Below, one piece after another: positions 40,742 through 54,392 of a stretch of DNA of 64,000 nt. This DNA is from Symbiodinium natans (lineage: Eukaryota > Sar > Dinophyceae > Suessiales > Symbiodiniaceae). The stretch lies in assembly GCA_905221605.1 (NCBI GenBank), contig CAJNDS010002533.1:70001-134000 (forward strand), in the 5' to 3' direction. The translations under genes were made by a program, and so were the position numbers. The notes beneath the pieces were generated by a model. That model saw nothing but the letters and a program-made list of their open reading frames with translations. It ran no database searches and was not told the DNA's origin. Position 1 is the stretch's first letter. The number at the start of each line of letters is the position of its first letter.

Positions 40742-43700
40742 CCTGAAGCGAAGCCCCGCTGGCCTGAATGGCCTCGCGCTTCTTCTGCTCCGAAGCTTTG
40801 AGGAGGGCCGATGCCTTTTCCCGCCTCATGTCTAAACGCCTTGAGGGTTTGTTGGGTTTGGGGTTTGGGGTTTGGGGTTTGGGGTTTGGGGTTTAGGGTT
40901 TAGGGTTTCGGGTTTCGGGTTTAGGGTTTAGGGTTTAGGGATTTAGGGTTTAGGGTTGCGCGTCCATGTTTGTAGGCTATTGCAATAAAAAAACCCTTGT
41001 AGGAGTCTTTATTAGGTGAACCCTGAAGCCTCCCCCCCAAAAGGAACTACGATTTGGGGTTTTTGGGTTCAGGGTTTAGGGGGTTCAGGCAGTCCAGGCC
41101 GTATGCAGGTTTAACCCTAAACCCAAAACCCAAAACCCTAAACCCTAAACCCTAGAGGCCTTCTAGGATAGAGTGTGTCAGGAACACCGCGGGGCAAGGG
41201 TGGGGGACTAAGGAACCCTCGGCTCCGAACCCCTAAACCCTAAACCCTAAACCCTAAACCCGAAAACCCTAAAACCCTAAACCCTAAACGCCTTAAGCCT
41301 TAGCTGTCGTGAACAAGCCAGTGCCCAGTCGGGTCCTCCGAGCCTAGAGGGTTTTAGGGCCATGGCTTATTACAGTTTGGGTTTAGGGTTTAGGGTTTAG
41401 GGTCTAGGGTCTAGGGTTTGCTTGAGAACCCCGCCCCCCAAAAAAAGCAAAAAAGAGAGACGGTAATCCCCATACGGCCCTTATAAGGAAGTGTGTTACT
41501 TGTTTGGAGGGTTCTTGCGCAAGTTTAGTAGTTTAGGGTTTAGTATACATGTGTTCTGGGTGAAACGTGCAAAAAGTTGCCTGGCAACCCTTGGACAGGC
41601 TGTACTAGAAGAGTCGCCGCATTTCGAAACACCATGTACCTTCAAGTAGGGCTTCTAACCTGAGAATAACAGGGTACCTTTTTTTGGTTTGCAAGGGGCT
41701 TATAACGGAACCTAAACCCGAAAGAAAGGGGAATGAGGGCCTACTCTGGGTTCTAGGTGTTCATACGGTTTAGGACTGTTTGTTTAGGGCTGAGACTCAC
41801 AGGGTTTAGTTGTGTATCTTGTTTTTCACGGTGCGGGCTACAGATATTCCTCTTTACTGATTGTTCATAGTTTTGTTTTTGCATTACTTTGTATCTGCGA
41901 TTATTGTGTTTGCTTTTGCAGGGTAAACCTTTTAGCATGAGGCCTTGTAGAGACTTTGTGTCCAGGGTCTTCGTGCCAAAAGTTTTTTGGGCTTTGGGAC
42001 CCTAGGCCCTAACCCTAAACAGGCCCTAAACCCTAAACCCTAAGGCGACGTTCGGAGGCGAACCTGCAGAAAAGACCAAAGCCATAGCCTGTTGTTTTTT
42101 TTTTTTGGGGGGGGGGGGGGGGGTTCGGATATCCCTGGGCCACCTCGTCTACTTTGATGCTCTTTTTGGACTTAGTAAGTCGACTCAGTCTCCCCTAGAA
42201 GCCCTCTTATAATCCTTATACTCCCCATAACCCACCTTACAAGGGTTTCCAAGTAAGAAGGAAAAGAGCCGCACACATCAAATGCGAAACCGATCCAGAT
42301 CCCCGAAGCCCTGTGCCGCGGTTAGGGGGTTTAGGGTTTAGGGTTTAGGGTTTAGGGTTTAGGGTTTAGGGTTTAGGGTTTAGGGGACTCGGACCGCTGT
42401 ACCCCTAGGAGGTTCCCCTTAACATACTCCTCATATGGCCCTTGTGCTACCTTAAGGATCGTTCAACAAGGTCCCAAACCCAAACTTAGGTTCCAAAGTA
42501 GAGTCCCATGACTAACCCCAAAAGCAGTAGGGAAGTACTAAACCAAACCCCCCCCCCCCCCCGGCACTTCCCCCGAACCCGAAATCCTTTATGCGGCTAA
42601 ACCCTAAACCCTAAACCCTAAACCCTAAACCCTAAACCCTAAACGAGCTCCCTGAGCCCGACACTCCTTCTCGAGCTCCTTAACCCGGGACTTGGTCTTC
42701 TGCATGACCTGCGCTCTCAGGGTAGGTATATATGGTACATGGTGCCCCTTATATACCCTAAAAAACCCAAGGGCCCTTACTTCAGAACCCTTCTAAGGGA
42801 GGTAAGGGACCATAAGAAGAGCTCATGTAACTACCCTTAGATACGCGCATCAATCCAATTCGGGGGTTTAGGGTTTGATGGGTCTAAAGCCTATAGAGCT
42901 ATTAATAGGCCTGATAGATGCTGATAGGGTTTACGTAGGGTTGATGAGATGGCTGAGGCTTGAGGATCTAGAAAGCTTGAGGGCTTTAGGGCTTCATTCA
43001 ATCAAATGTTGAGAGTCTAAACCCTAAACCCTAAACCCCAAACCCCAAGCCCTAAAGGTCGTTGCCCGTCCAGTACTGGAAGTAGTTGCAGGAATACTGC
43101 CCGTTGTCTTTCCGACTGCAAGCGAACCAAACGTTGTCCTTCTGCCGTGGCCTGCTCCAAAACCACGACCAGCGGGCAGTCATCTGTGCACAGTGAGGGC
43201 ACTTCCCCCCCCTAAACCCTAAACCCTAAACCCTAAACCCTAAACCCTCTTTGAGCTTTTCGGTCTCTTAAGCCCGGTGGAGAAATTTCTGCCGCGCCGC
43301 TTCCTCCCACAAAGGCCGCTTCAGAAGGCCATCACCAACTGGGCGCAACCAGGCTGGGCCCTACTTGAAGGTTCATGGTACATACTAACCAATTATAACT
43401 GTACTTATAACCCTACTTATAATACCCCTAAAGGGCCTTATAGGGGTTGTCCCAATTATAAGTAGGGTCATAAGCCCACTTATAATTGGCTCGTAAGTAC
43501 CATGAACCTTCAAGCAACAACTGGGCGTAACCAGGCTCGGCCCAAAACCCTGCTTAGGGTAACGAGTTTAAGGTTTGGGGTTTAGGGTTTAGGGGTACGT
43601 GTTAAGGATAAGTTCGGTAGTTTCAGCCCCCCAAACTCTGCCCCCCCCCCCCCCCCCCCCCACTCCCCCTGTGTAGTCTGAAGAAGTGCTGCAGTTTAAC

Positions 43701-44918
43701 TACCCTCTCCTTCCTGCGATGGTTTAAGGTTCAGGGTTTGGGGGTTTAGGGCTTAGGGCTTCCAGGGTTTAGGGTCCTTAGGCCTAGTAGGCCTTTTCCC
43801 AAATTCAAAAAGGTTCCGTGCCTTTACAATATACATGCTTGTGCCTTTACGGGCTTCCTATGTAGTAGCTTTAGGGCACAAGTGTAAACTTCTATTTGCT
43901 AAAGAACCCCACAAAAAGAAAATACAGCCTATATCTATATATAGATTACTACTCATTATCATTTTACTGATTGTTATACTTTTTGGGGTGTTCTTCTAAA
44001 GCAAACAAGACTTTAGGGCTTGAGTGTTCTAGACCTTGAATCACATTAGAAATCCCTGACTCCGATAAACCCAAACTCCAAAGCCTATACTGCAAATTTC
44101 TTAAGAACCCCCCCGAAAAAACATATATATATATATATATACATATATATGTATATATTTAGTTCTATGCCTGTATACAAGGGCAGTATACGGATTTTTC
44201 GGGTTCGTCAGGAAATCGCAGTATACAATCTAAGGACCACTCCCCCTAAAACCCTGAGCCCGAAAGCCTAAACCCCCAAACCCTTAGCTTACCCCCCTTA
44301 TCTCCGCCCCCCCCGCCCCCCGTCCCCACACACGCCCTAAACCATAAACCCCTATGTCATACAGAACTTGGAACCCTAGCAATTATAATGCATAGCTGCT
44401 TCTTAGGACTTAAGTTACCCAAAAAGAAAAACATCCAAGTACCCCTAAGTGTGTAGTAGGGGGGGGAGGATAGTGTGTCTGCCGAGTCTGCCTCCATCAT
44501 CTTGATCATGCTCTCGACCTCACATGCCATTTTGAGGGGCTTGGGGCTTAGGGACTTGGGGTTTAGGGACTTAGGTTGAGCTTTTTTTTTGCGGGGGGGG
44601 GGTGGGGGGGGGGGGCGGCGGCATCTTTAGGGTGTTGTAGGGCATAAATTATGTAGGGTTTAACATAAATGGGGCTTATACGGTATATAGAGCTTGAGGG
44701 GAGGGCTGAAACGTCCCGGGCTTAGGCTTTCAGCCTCGAGGTTCAATGATGCAGGGCCCGAAACCCTAAACCCTAAACCCTAAACCCTAAACCCTAAACC
44801 CTAAACCCTAAACCCTAAACCCTAAACCCTAAACCCTACCCCCTAAACCCTAAACCGGGCCCAAGCTTTGCGAGGCCTCCTGCTGCTGCTTGCGCTTCTC
44901 ATCGATGACCGCGCTCGC
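40742..44918 (-). CDS. Gene with GRF-like zinc finger and coiled coil, internal exons
   Basis: Exons in phase: 44918-44856 (acceptor CCTTTGCAG|GC; ASAVIDEKRKQQQEASQSLG), 43201-43061 (zinc finger), 42708-42645 (VMQKTKSRVKELEKECRAQG) and 40831-40742 (MRREKASALLKASEQKKREA). Three of four exons end at a heptamer-side donor (|GTTTAGG or |GTCCTAAA). The finger exon reads CPHCAQMTARWSWFWSRPRQ KDNVWFACSRKDNGQYSCNY FQYW, with the C-x2-C, KDNxWFAC and C-x-YFQYW spacing of GRF-type fingers, which bind single-stranded nucleic acid in topoisomerase III and AP endonuclease partners. Its 3' edge needs a GA donor (AAC|GACC); otherwise it ends at TAG 43054-43052. Ends of the gene not found. Confidence 0.45.
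41210..42640. other. Spacer or intron of repeats
   Basis: CCCTAAA tracts at 41230-41290 and 42597-42643, TTTAGGG runs at 41377-41420 and 42325-42385, F4 at 41416-41530, F6 at 41655-41760, poly-G at 42105-42123 and poly-C at 42548-42562. No exon that I can support. Confidence 0.6.
43368..43515. mobile_element. F2 element, complete, 148 bp foldback
   Basis: Nearly perfect inverted repeat: CTTGAAGGTTCATGGTACATACTAACCAATTATAA... and ...TTATAATTGGCTCGTAAGTACCATGAACCTTCAAG. Inner AACCCTACTTATAA/TTATAAGTAGGGTCATAA also pair. Partial copies: 36888-36962, 44958-44985, 46300-46410, 57768-57802, 58092-58156, 61373-61505 and 31903-31965. It is flanked by related sequence (GGGCGCAACCAGGCTGGGCCC and GGGCGTAACCAGGCTCGGCCC), a direct repeat of about 20 bp. 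Confidence 0.9.
44120..44160. repeat. TA microsatellite inside F4
   Basis: (TA)n about 40 bases within an F4-type element (44095-44215). Confidence 0.85.
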
Positions 44919-45151
44919 CTGCAAAGGGCAGAAACGTTGCCGAATGGAGGCAGACTTGCTTGGAGGTTCATGGTACTTCCTAACCGGTTTAGGGTTTAGG
45001 GTTTAGGGTTTAGGGTTTAGGGTTTAGGGTTCAGCATCTCTGGTCCAAGCATTCACTAGTTGAGCAGCTTTCAAGGCCACAGGGGAATACCCACCCGCCC
45101 ATTGGGTCCCACACCATTAGGAAAAATATCCAACCTCCTTCTTCTCTAGGC

Positions 45152-45314
45152 ACGTGGTCAACAGAATGGATTTGTTAACCACATGTTTCTGTTTCAAGCG
45201 GACAAGAAAACCAAACGTGGTCAACAGAATGGATTTGTCAACCACATGTTTCTGTTTCAAGCGGACAAGAAAACCAACGTGGTCAACAGAATGGATTTGT
45301 TAACCACATGTTTC
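45152..45314 (+). repeat. 62-63 bp tandem repeat, 2.6 copies
   Basis: Units start at 45152, 45215 and 45277 (ACGTGGTCAACAGAATGGAT...); a single base differs between copies 1 and 2. Confidence 0.95.
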
Positions 45315-45325
45315 CATTCGGGAAC

Positions 45326-45379
45326 TTATTCTTTGGAAGCCATCTTGAGTTCTTGAGTCGTTTGAGGGGCTTCAGGGGC
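45326..45379 (-). CDS. Terminal exon
   Basis: TTTTTGAG|GCC acceptor, APEAPQTTQELKMASKE, TAA. 18 codons with stop, phase 0. The stretch CTCAAGATGGCTTCC in it recurs at 45406-45420, so part of the exon is duplicated. Confidence 0.4.
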   Translation of the reverse strand, partial: APEAPQTTQELKMASKE

Positions 45380-45423
45380 CTCAAAAACAGGCGCGGTCAT
45401 TCGGGGGAAGCCATCTTGAATCG

Positions 45424-46245
45424 GCCCGCTAAATATATGACCTTGCCCGCTATGAGCTTGCCCGCTAAATATATGACCTTGCCCGCTAAATATATTACCT
45501 GGCCCGGGCCATATATTTAGCGGGCAAGGTCATATATTTAACGGGCAAGGTCATATATTTAGCGGGCAAGGTCATATATTTAGTGGGCAAGGTCGCCCTT
45601 TAGCGGGCAAGGTCATATATTTAGTGGGCAAGGTCATTTTTTAGCCAATGGACCTTACCCACTAAATATATGACCTTGCCCGCTAAATATATGACCTTGC
45701 CCGCTAAATATATGACCTTGCCCGCTAAATATAGGACCTTGCCCGCTAAATATAGGACCTTGCCCGCTAAATATAGGACCTTGCCCGCTAAATATATGAC
45801 CTTGCCCGCTAAATATATGACCTTGCCCGCTAAATATAGGACCTTGCCCGCTAAATATAGAACCTTGCCCGCTAAATATAGGACCTTGCCCGCTAAATAT
45901 ATGACCTTGCCCGCTAAATATATGACCTTGCCCGCTAAATATATGACCTGGCCCGGGCCATATATTTAGCGGGCAAGGTCATATATTTAGCGGGCAAGGT
46001 CATATATTTAGCGGGCAAGGTCATATATTTAGCGGGCAAGGTCATATATTTAGTGGGCAAGGTCGCCCTTTAGCGGACAAGGTCATATATTTAGTGGGCA
46101 AGGTCATTTTTTAGCCAATGGACCTTGCCCACTAAATATATGACCTTGCCCGCTAAATATATGACCTTGCCCGCTAAATATATGACCTTGCCCGCTAAAT
46201 ATAGGACCTTGCCCGCTAAATATAGGACCTTGCCCGCAAAGTCAT
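45424..46245. repeat. 21-bp satellite arranged as repeated palindromes
   Basis: Unit GACCTTGCCCGCTAAATATAT (20 of 21 bases conserved in most copies). The array runs forward 45424-45498, inverts at a GGCCCGGGCC centre (about 45505), runs reverse to about 45640, inverts again at an unpaired TTTTTTAGCCAATGGACC, and then repeats the whole pattern (forward 45655-45945, centre near 45953, reverse to 46118, forward to 46240). Frames through it encode MTLPAKY heptads and are artefacts. Confidence 0.95.
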
Positions 46246-47877
46246 TAACATTTATATTATATATGAAAGAGTGGTTTAGGGTTTAGGGTTTAGGGATAGC
46301 TGTACTTTATGACTGTACCTATAACCATATTGCGGCACTTAAGGGGCTTAAAAGTGAGTGACAAGTACAGTGATATTTGGCTAAGAAGTACCCTGAACCT
46401 CCAAGTGCGGCGCAGAGCACCCAGAATATACCTTGATTTGCATAGGGATTCTTGTTATACATCATATTATTGTTACTATCATTGCTGTTTTTTACTGTTA
46501 TTAGTATTGTTATCGTGCATGCTATTATTAGTATGTTGATGTAAGTTGTGTTCCGTGTTTTCGGGGGGGGGGGGGGGGGTAGTGGACTGTTTGGGGGAGA
46601 TAGGGATCGAGGACCTGGTAGTTAAGATAGGGTGGCGGTCTTGATATAGGACAGCTTGAGGTGGGAAGACCACATGGCTTAGGATACCTTGCATGATGTC
46701 TGGGTCTGTATGTATATGAGAGGGTTTAGGGTTAGTGTAGCACGGGTTTACACGACCACGACGAACTCAAGACTTTGTAAGGGCTCCGTAAGCAAACTTC
46801 CTGAAGCAACTACTTAGCACACACCTCTGGTGATCCGACCGGGCTCTAACCAGGGTCAGCAGGCCGTTTGACTTCTTACGACAGAAAAACAACACTCCAT
46901 GGCACAAGAGTTTAGGGTTTAGCCCTAGTGGTTGAACCCTAACCCAAACCTCTGAGGAGGACTTGCTCGGGCGCAGGGTTCACGATCTCGCACTTGGTAG
47001 TCTGCGAGAGCCGCATGAACCCCTAAGCCCGAAAACCCAAAGCATGAGCTTTGGGCCCACGACCCCAAAACCCTGAACACCATGAACCCTACCTGAAGGC
47101 TCCTATGTAGTTCCTTTTGGGTTCCTTACTTGAGCTTATGAGGTGGTGATACTTCTTCTACTCCCCTACAAGGGTACTATGTAGGACCCGCTATATAGTC
47201 AACCTCAAGCCCAGCCCCGGCAGACCAGCCGACAAAATCACGATGCCTTCAGCTTCTCAGCACGGAGGCTAGACAGCCTAAGTCTGCGAACATGGCCAGA
47301 GAATAAGAGGGCGGGGGGTTAGGGGTCCCTCTTCAAAGGCTTCTGATGCTAAGAGCTTCTATTGTGAAAAGGTACCTCGAATCAGCAAAGCAGCGACCCC
47401 TGGCTGACAACATGTGAAGGTCTCAGTGTTGCGTTCACATTTTGGGGGCTTCTCTAGCTTAAGGTCTCTGTTGGGGTTCCCGTTTTGGTAATGCAAAGCC
47501 GTATGTTCGGGAAACTCCAAAGGGGACAATATTCCAGGGACTACCCAGAAATTATCCTAGACCAGCCATAAAAAACAGGCACTCCCCCACCCAAAAAAGC
47601 AAAGGGAAGCCGACGAGTTCGCATATAGAAGCTGATGGTCCAGGCGGTTGGCTCTCTCGCGTGTGGTGGCGTGGGGGTGTTGCACCGGAATTTAAAGGCT
47701 TTAGGGTTCATCGTGAGCATTTAAAAAGTGAATATTTTGTGTAAAGCCTCTTGTGCAATAGGGTTCCTTTGTGGAATTGATCCCGCAATCAGGCAAATCC
47801 CGGGCTCTGAGGCCCTCTGAAAACTACAGCCATCCCTAAGCCCTAAGCCCTAAACCCTAAACCCTAAACCCTAAACC
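46246..47877. other. Spacer, no supported gene
   Basis: F2 fragment 46300-46410, poly-G 46564-46580, F3-like 47090-47190. The rest is unique sequence of mixed composition in which I found no convincing exon. Heptamers are nearly absent here, unlike elsewhere. Confidence 0.5.
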
Positions 47878-47967
47878 CTATTGTGGCATGAGCTCGGCTT
47901 CCTCCTTGAACAACCAGATGGGCGAGACTATGTCCTTGCCACTGGGAGTTCTTCTCTCAATGGCAAG
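47878..47967 (-). CDS. Terminal exon
   Basis: TTGGGAG|CTT acceptor, LAIERRTPSGKDIVSPIWLF KEEAELMPQ, then TAG created where the exon meets TAGGGTTTAGGG. 30 codons with stop, phase 0. The stop may be the product of the heptamer insertion. Confidence 0.45.
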   Translation of the reverse strand, partial: LAIERRTPSGKDIVSPIWLFKEEAELMPQ

Positions 47968-48184
47968 CTCCCAAGATAGGAATCCCCAGGGTTTAGGGTT
48001 TAGGGTTTAAGGTTTGGGGTTCAGAGTACCCTAAACCCTAAACCCCGAACCCTAAAACCTTCTTAGAACCATGCAGGCCCCCCTGCAGTCCGAGTACCCC
48101 AATACAGGCACTCACCATTTCACACCCACCCCGCCCCCCTTCCCGCCAGAAAACGCCAAGCCCTATAGGAGTCTTTGCGAAAGT

Positions 48185-48285
48185 GGGGGGGACCCCCTAT
48201 AGAATAGACACCCACATCGTAGGATGCCCTAGCAAATACCCCTAAGAGGGTACCCCGAAATATCGTAAACCCCCCGTAAAGCCAC
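48185..48285. mobile_element. F9 small inverted-repeat element
   Basis: GGACCCCCTATAGAATAGAC...AGGGTACCCCGAAATATCGTAAACCCCCC; shares its right end with 11990-12128. Confidence 0.55.
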
Positions 48286-48440
48286 CCCCCAAGCCCGGGA
48301 GCTGAACTGCTGTACTGCCGTCTGCTCCTGCATTGCACGGGGCTTTCGGCCTTGGGCTTTTAGATGCTAGGTCTAGGGGGTTGCGGAATTTCGGGGTGTT
48401 CGTGTACAAGTTACAAGGAGGGGCCCCCTTACTACACTAG

Positions 48441-52162
<3,722 letters not shown>

Positions 52163-52408
52163 CTAAGGGTAGTTCCGTTTTTTGGATACCTAGTTTTCTG
52201 GCTTGTATGTGAAAGCAGGGATATTTCAAACTGCAACTGGGACGCCAGCTAACCTCTGAGTCGGAAAGGAGGATGAGGTTGAGTAAACATGTGCACTGTG
52301 CCACAAACATGGCCACAGAACAGCGCGTGCCCAGCTCGCGAGAAACACAATCTCATACCCGGCATCGGTTCGACCTAAATACTAACACCGGAAAGGCCAA
52401 AAACTACC

Positions 52409-52503
52409 AATTGCTTAAGAACCCCCCCCCAAAAATCAAAAAAACTCTTCCTTACAGGGTAATATAGGGATCATTATTTTTGCGGATTCTTAAGCAAATA
52501 GTA
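52409..52503. mobile_element. F4 small inverted-repeat element
   Basis: CAATTGCTTAAGAACCCCCC ... GCGGATTCTTAAGCAAATAGTAG. Compact reference copy of F4. Confidence 0.8.
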
Positions 52504-52518
52504 GATCAAACACCAGGG

Positions 52519-52942
52519 TCAGGGGCTGCCACGTGTGGAGGTGGGAACACAGGATTTCTCCAAGACAGCCTCGAAAGCAGCGACGAGCCGCGTCATCAGC
52601 TCCCAAAACCCAATGGGGACCCAAGCTCTACTGGGTGGGCTGATGGATATGACCCAAGACCTAAACCCTAAACCCTATAACCTCATAACCCGAAACCCTG
52701 AACCATCCAAAGGAAAGGGTCAAGAGCTCATGGGTCTTACGAGGTTCATGAGATTTATTGAGGGGGGGATGTTAGGGACTATACGCCCCAAGCAAAAGGA
52801 TGCCCCCGGCCCTATAAACCCTCAACCCTGAATTCTAAATCCAACCGCAGCAAAGGATGCCCCCCCGGCCATGGTCCTCTTCTGCCAAGCCAGGGGGAAG
52901 CACCAGCACCTTGGAGGGGCTGGAGGCTTCCGGGTCTGCCAT
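52519..52942 (-). CDS. Short gene: first and last exons
   Basis: ATG 52942 (GTTCAATGGCA) opens MADPEASSPSKVLVLPPGLA EEDHGRGGILCC, phase 1 at 52846. A terminal exon from about 52659 (after GGTTTAG) to TGA 52519 reads SWVISISPPSRAWVPIGFWE, LMTRLVAAFEAVLEKSCVPT. Between them 52811-52690 is open (LGRIVPNIPPSINLMN) with a donor CTC|GTAAGA, but its phase does not fit the last exon, so the middle is unresolved. A 21/22-bp imperfect duplication (52791-52811 and 52849-52870) flanks a short heptamer-like stretch at the end of exon 1. Function unknown. Confidence 0.4.
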
Positions 52943-53022
52943 TGAACAAATACTGCGCTGCATGAACCCTAAACCCTAAACCCTAAACCCTCAACCCTAA
53001 ACCCTAAACTGGGTGTCCCGCC
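52943..53022. promoter_or_regulatory. Divergent spacer, 80 bp, between two start codons
   Basis: Minus ATG at 52942 and plus ATG at 53023 face away from each other. The spacer is mainly CCCTAAA units. If both starts are right, it must contain both start regions or the leaders are trans-spliced. No TATA-like or spliced-leader motif is visible. Confidence 0.35.
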
Positions 53023-53081
53023 ATGGCCGCCGCATCCTCCTCTCCGACACCAGCTCGGCGAACCCTGCAGCTCGCAACAGG
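53023..53081 (+). CDS. First exon of a plus-strand gene
   Basis: ATG in ideal context (CCCGCCATGGCC) opens MAAASSSPTPARRTLQLAT and reaches a donor CAACAGG|GTGGAG in phase 2. Ser/Pro/Arg-rich N-terminus like a targeting peptide. It probably belongs to the plus gene that ends at 55927, but intervening exons are not resolved. Confidence 0.45.
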
Positions 53082-53176
53082 GTGGAGTTTTGGGGGGGTA
53101 TCTGTAATCAACTAGGACTAGGAAGAAAAAGAGCAGGGCTTAGGGTTTATAGGGTTTAGGGTTTAGGGTTTAGGGT

Positions 53177-53215
<39 letters not shown>

Positions 53216-54100
53216 GGTTTAGGGTTTAGGGTGACCCATGAGTAGCCTAGGAACAAAAGAGGGTGCCCTTTTTGGTTTCAAGGGGCTTGTAAGGGAAAAC
53301 AGGCAATAGGGACCCACTCTGGGTCCTAGGTAATGAGGGTGCTACCCCAGCATTTAGTCCAAATCCCGACTCCTGTCACACCTAAGCATTAGGAACACAG
53401 GTTTAGGGTTTAGGGGTGCGTTTAGGGTTTAGGGTTTAGGGTTTAGGGCTCACGGTCAGGGTTTAAGGAAACCCAGTTGTGAAAAGGAACAAGGGAGAAT
53501 GGAAACGTTCACGCCCGATGCGCCCAAGTTCTTGCCAAGCATCCATGCGGAGGCCGGACATGACCCTGGGGACGGTTTAGGGTTTAGGGTTTAGGGTTTA
53601 GGGTTTAGGGTTTAGGGCTTAGCAGGTGACCCGAAATGGCCGCAGAGAACATCACTCTACAAGGGTGCTCTGTAGCAGCTGAATGTTGGGGTTTGGGAAC
53701 TTTGGGATTTAGGATTTGGGTTGAAGGGCTTAGGATGTACATGGGGTTGATGCGGGTTCAAAACCCAAACCCTGAACCCCAAACCCGAAGCCTGTCTCTG
53801 CCTAATGCAGCATGCTTTACAGGGGTCCATATAAGGGAGGGGAGTTCAGGGTCATCGGGCACTAGTTCCCCCTAATGATCCTTTCATCTCCTTTATCCAA
53901 CTGAAGCCCACCTCCCCCTGAACCACACCCTTACTGGGAACTATTTTCAGGCCTTTGCTTGGCGAACGGAGGCTTGGGCTTTCGCGGCTGTGTTCCCATG
54001 GCTTTCTGGCGTGAAACATCTCTAAACCCTAAACCCTAAAACCTAAACCCTAAAACCCTAAAACCCTAAAACCCTAAAACCCTAAACCCTACGCCCTAAG
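53082..54100 (+). other. Introns with exon candidates
   Basis: 53951-54010 is a good exon: TATTTTCAG|GCC, AFAWRTEAWAFAAVFPWLSG, CTGGC|GTGAAAC, phase 0/0. 53635-53690 reads MAAENITLQGCSVAAECW. Heptamer tracts at 53150-53232, 53400-53450, 53576-53620 and 54025-54095, and an F6 copy at 53230-53325. Confidence 0.45.
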
Positions 54101-54180
54101 CCTTTCAACTCCCGGGGACGCCTTCGCGGAAGGCCTGCACTGCCCAGTGCACCGGCAAGCGAGGGCCCTGGCCCATCGAC
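54101..54180 (+). CDS. Exon
   Basis: CCCTAAG|CC acceptor, FQLPGTPSRKACTAQCTGKR GPWPID, donor ATCGAC|GTGCAG. Phase 1 in, 0 out. Not recognised. Confidence 0.4.
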
Positions 54181-54234
54181 GTGCAGCTGGGGGGGGGGGG
54201 AGATAGACCCAAGAGCAACCCAGGAACAGAAATG

Positions 54235-54360
54235 GTTTAGGGTTTAGGGTTTATAGGGTTTATGGGGTTTATAGGGTTTATAGGGTTTATAGGGTTTATA
54301 GGGCTTATAGGGTTTATAGGGTTTATAGGGTTTAGGATGGTTTAGGAGGGTAGGATGGTT
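54235..54360 (+). repeat. TTTATAGGG octamer/nonamer variant tract
   Basis: About eight GGGTTTATA units among TTTAGGG units, another local variant of the heptamer. Confidence 0.95.
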
Positions 54361-54392
54361 TAGGGTTTCGGGTTTAGGGTGACAGCAACAAG

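Noticed and set aside
45670-45969. Protein of MTLPAKY heptads
   Set aside because: The 21-bp satellite lacks stops in this frame; no splice sites or other coding sign.
45424-46245. CRISPR array
   Set aside because: Repeats are contiguous without unique spacers and change orientation.
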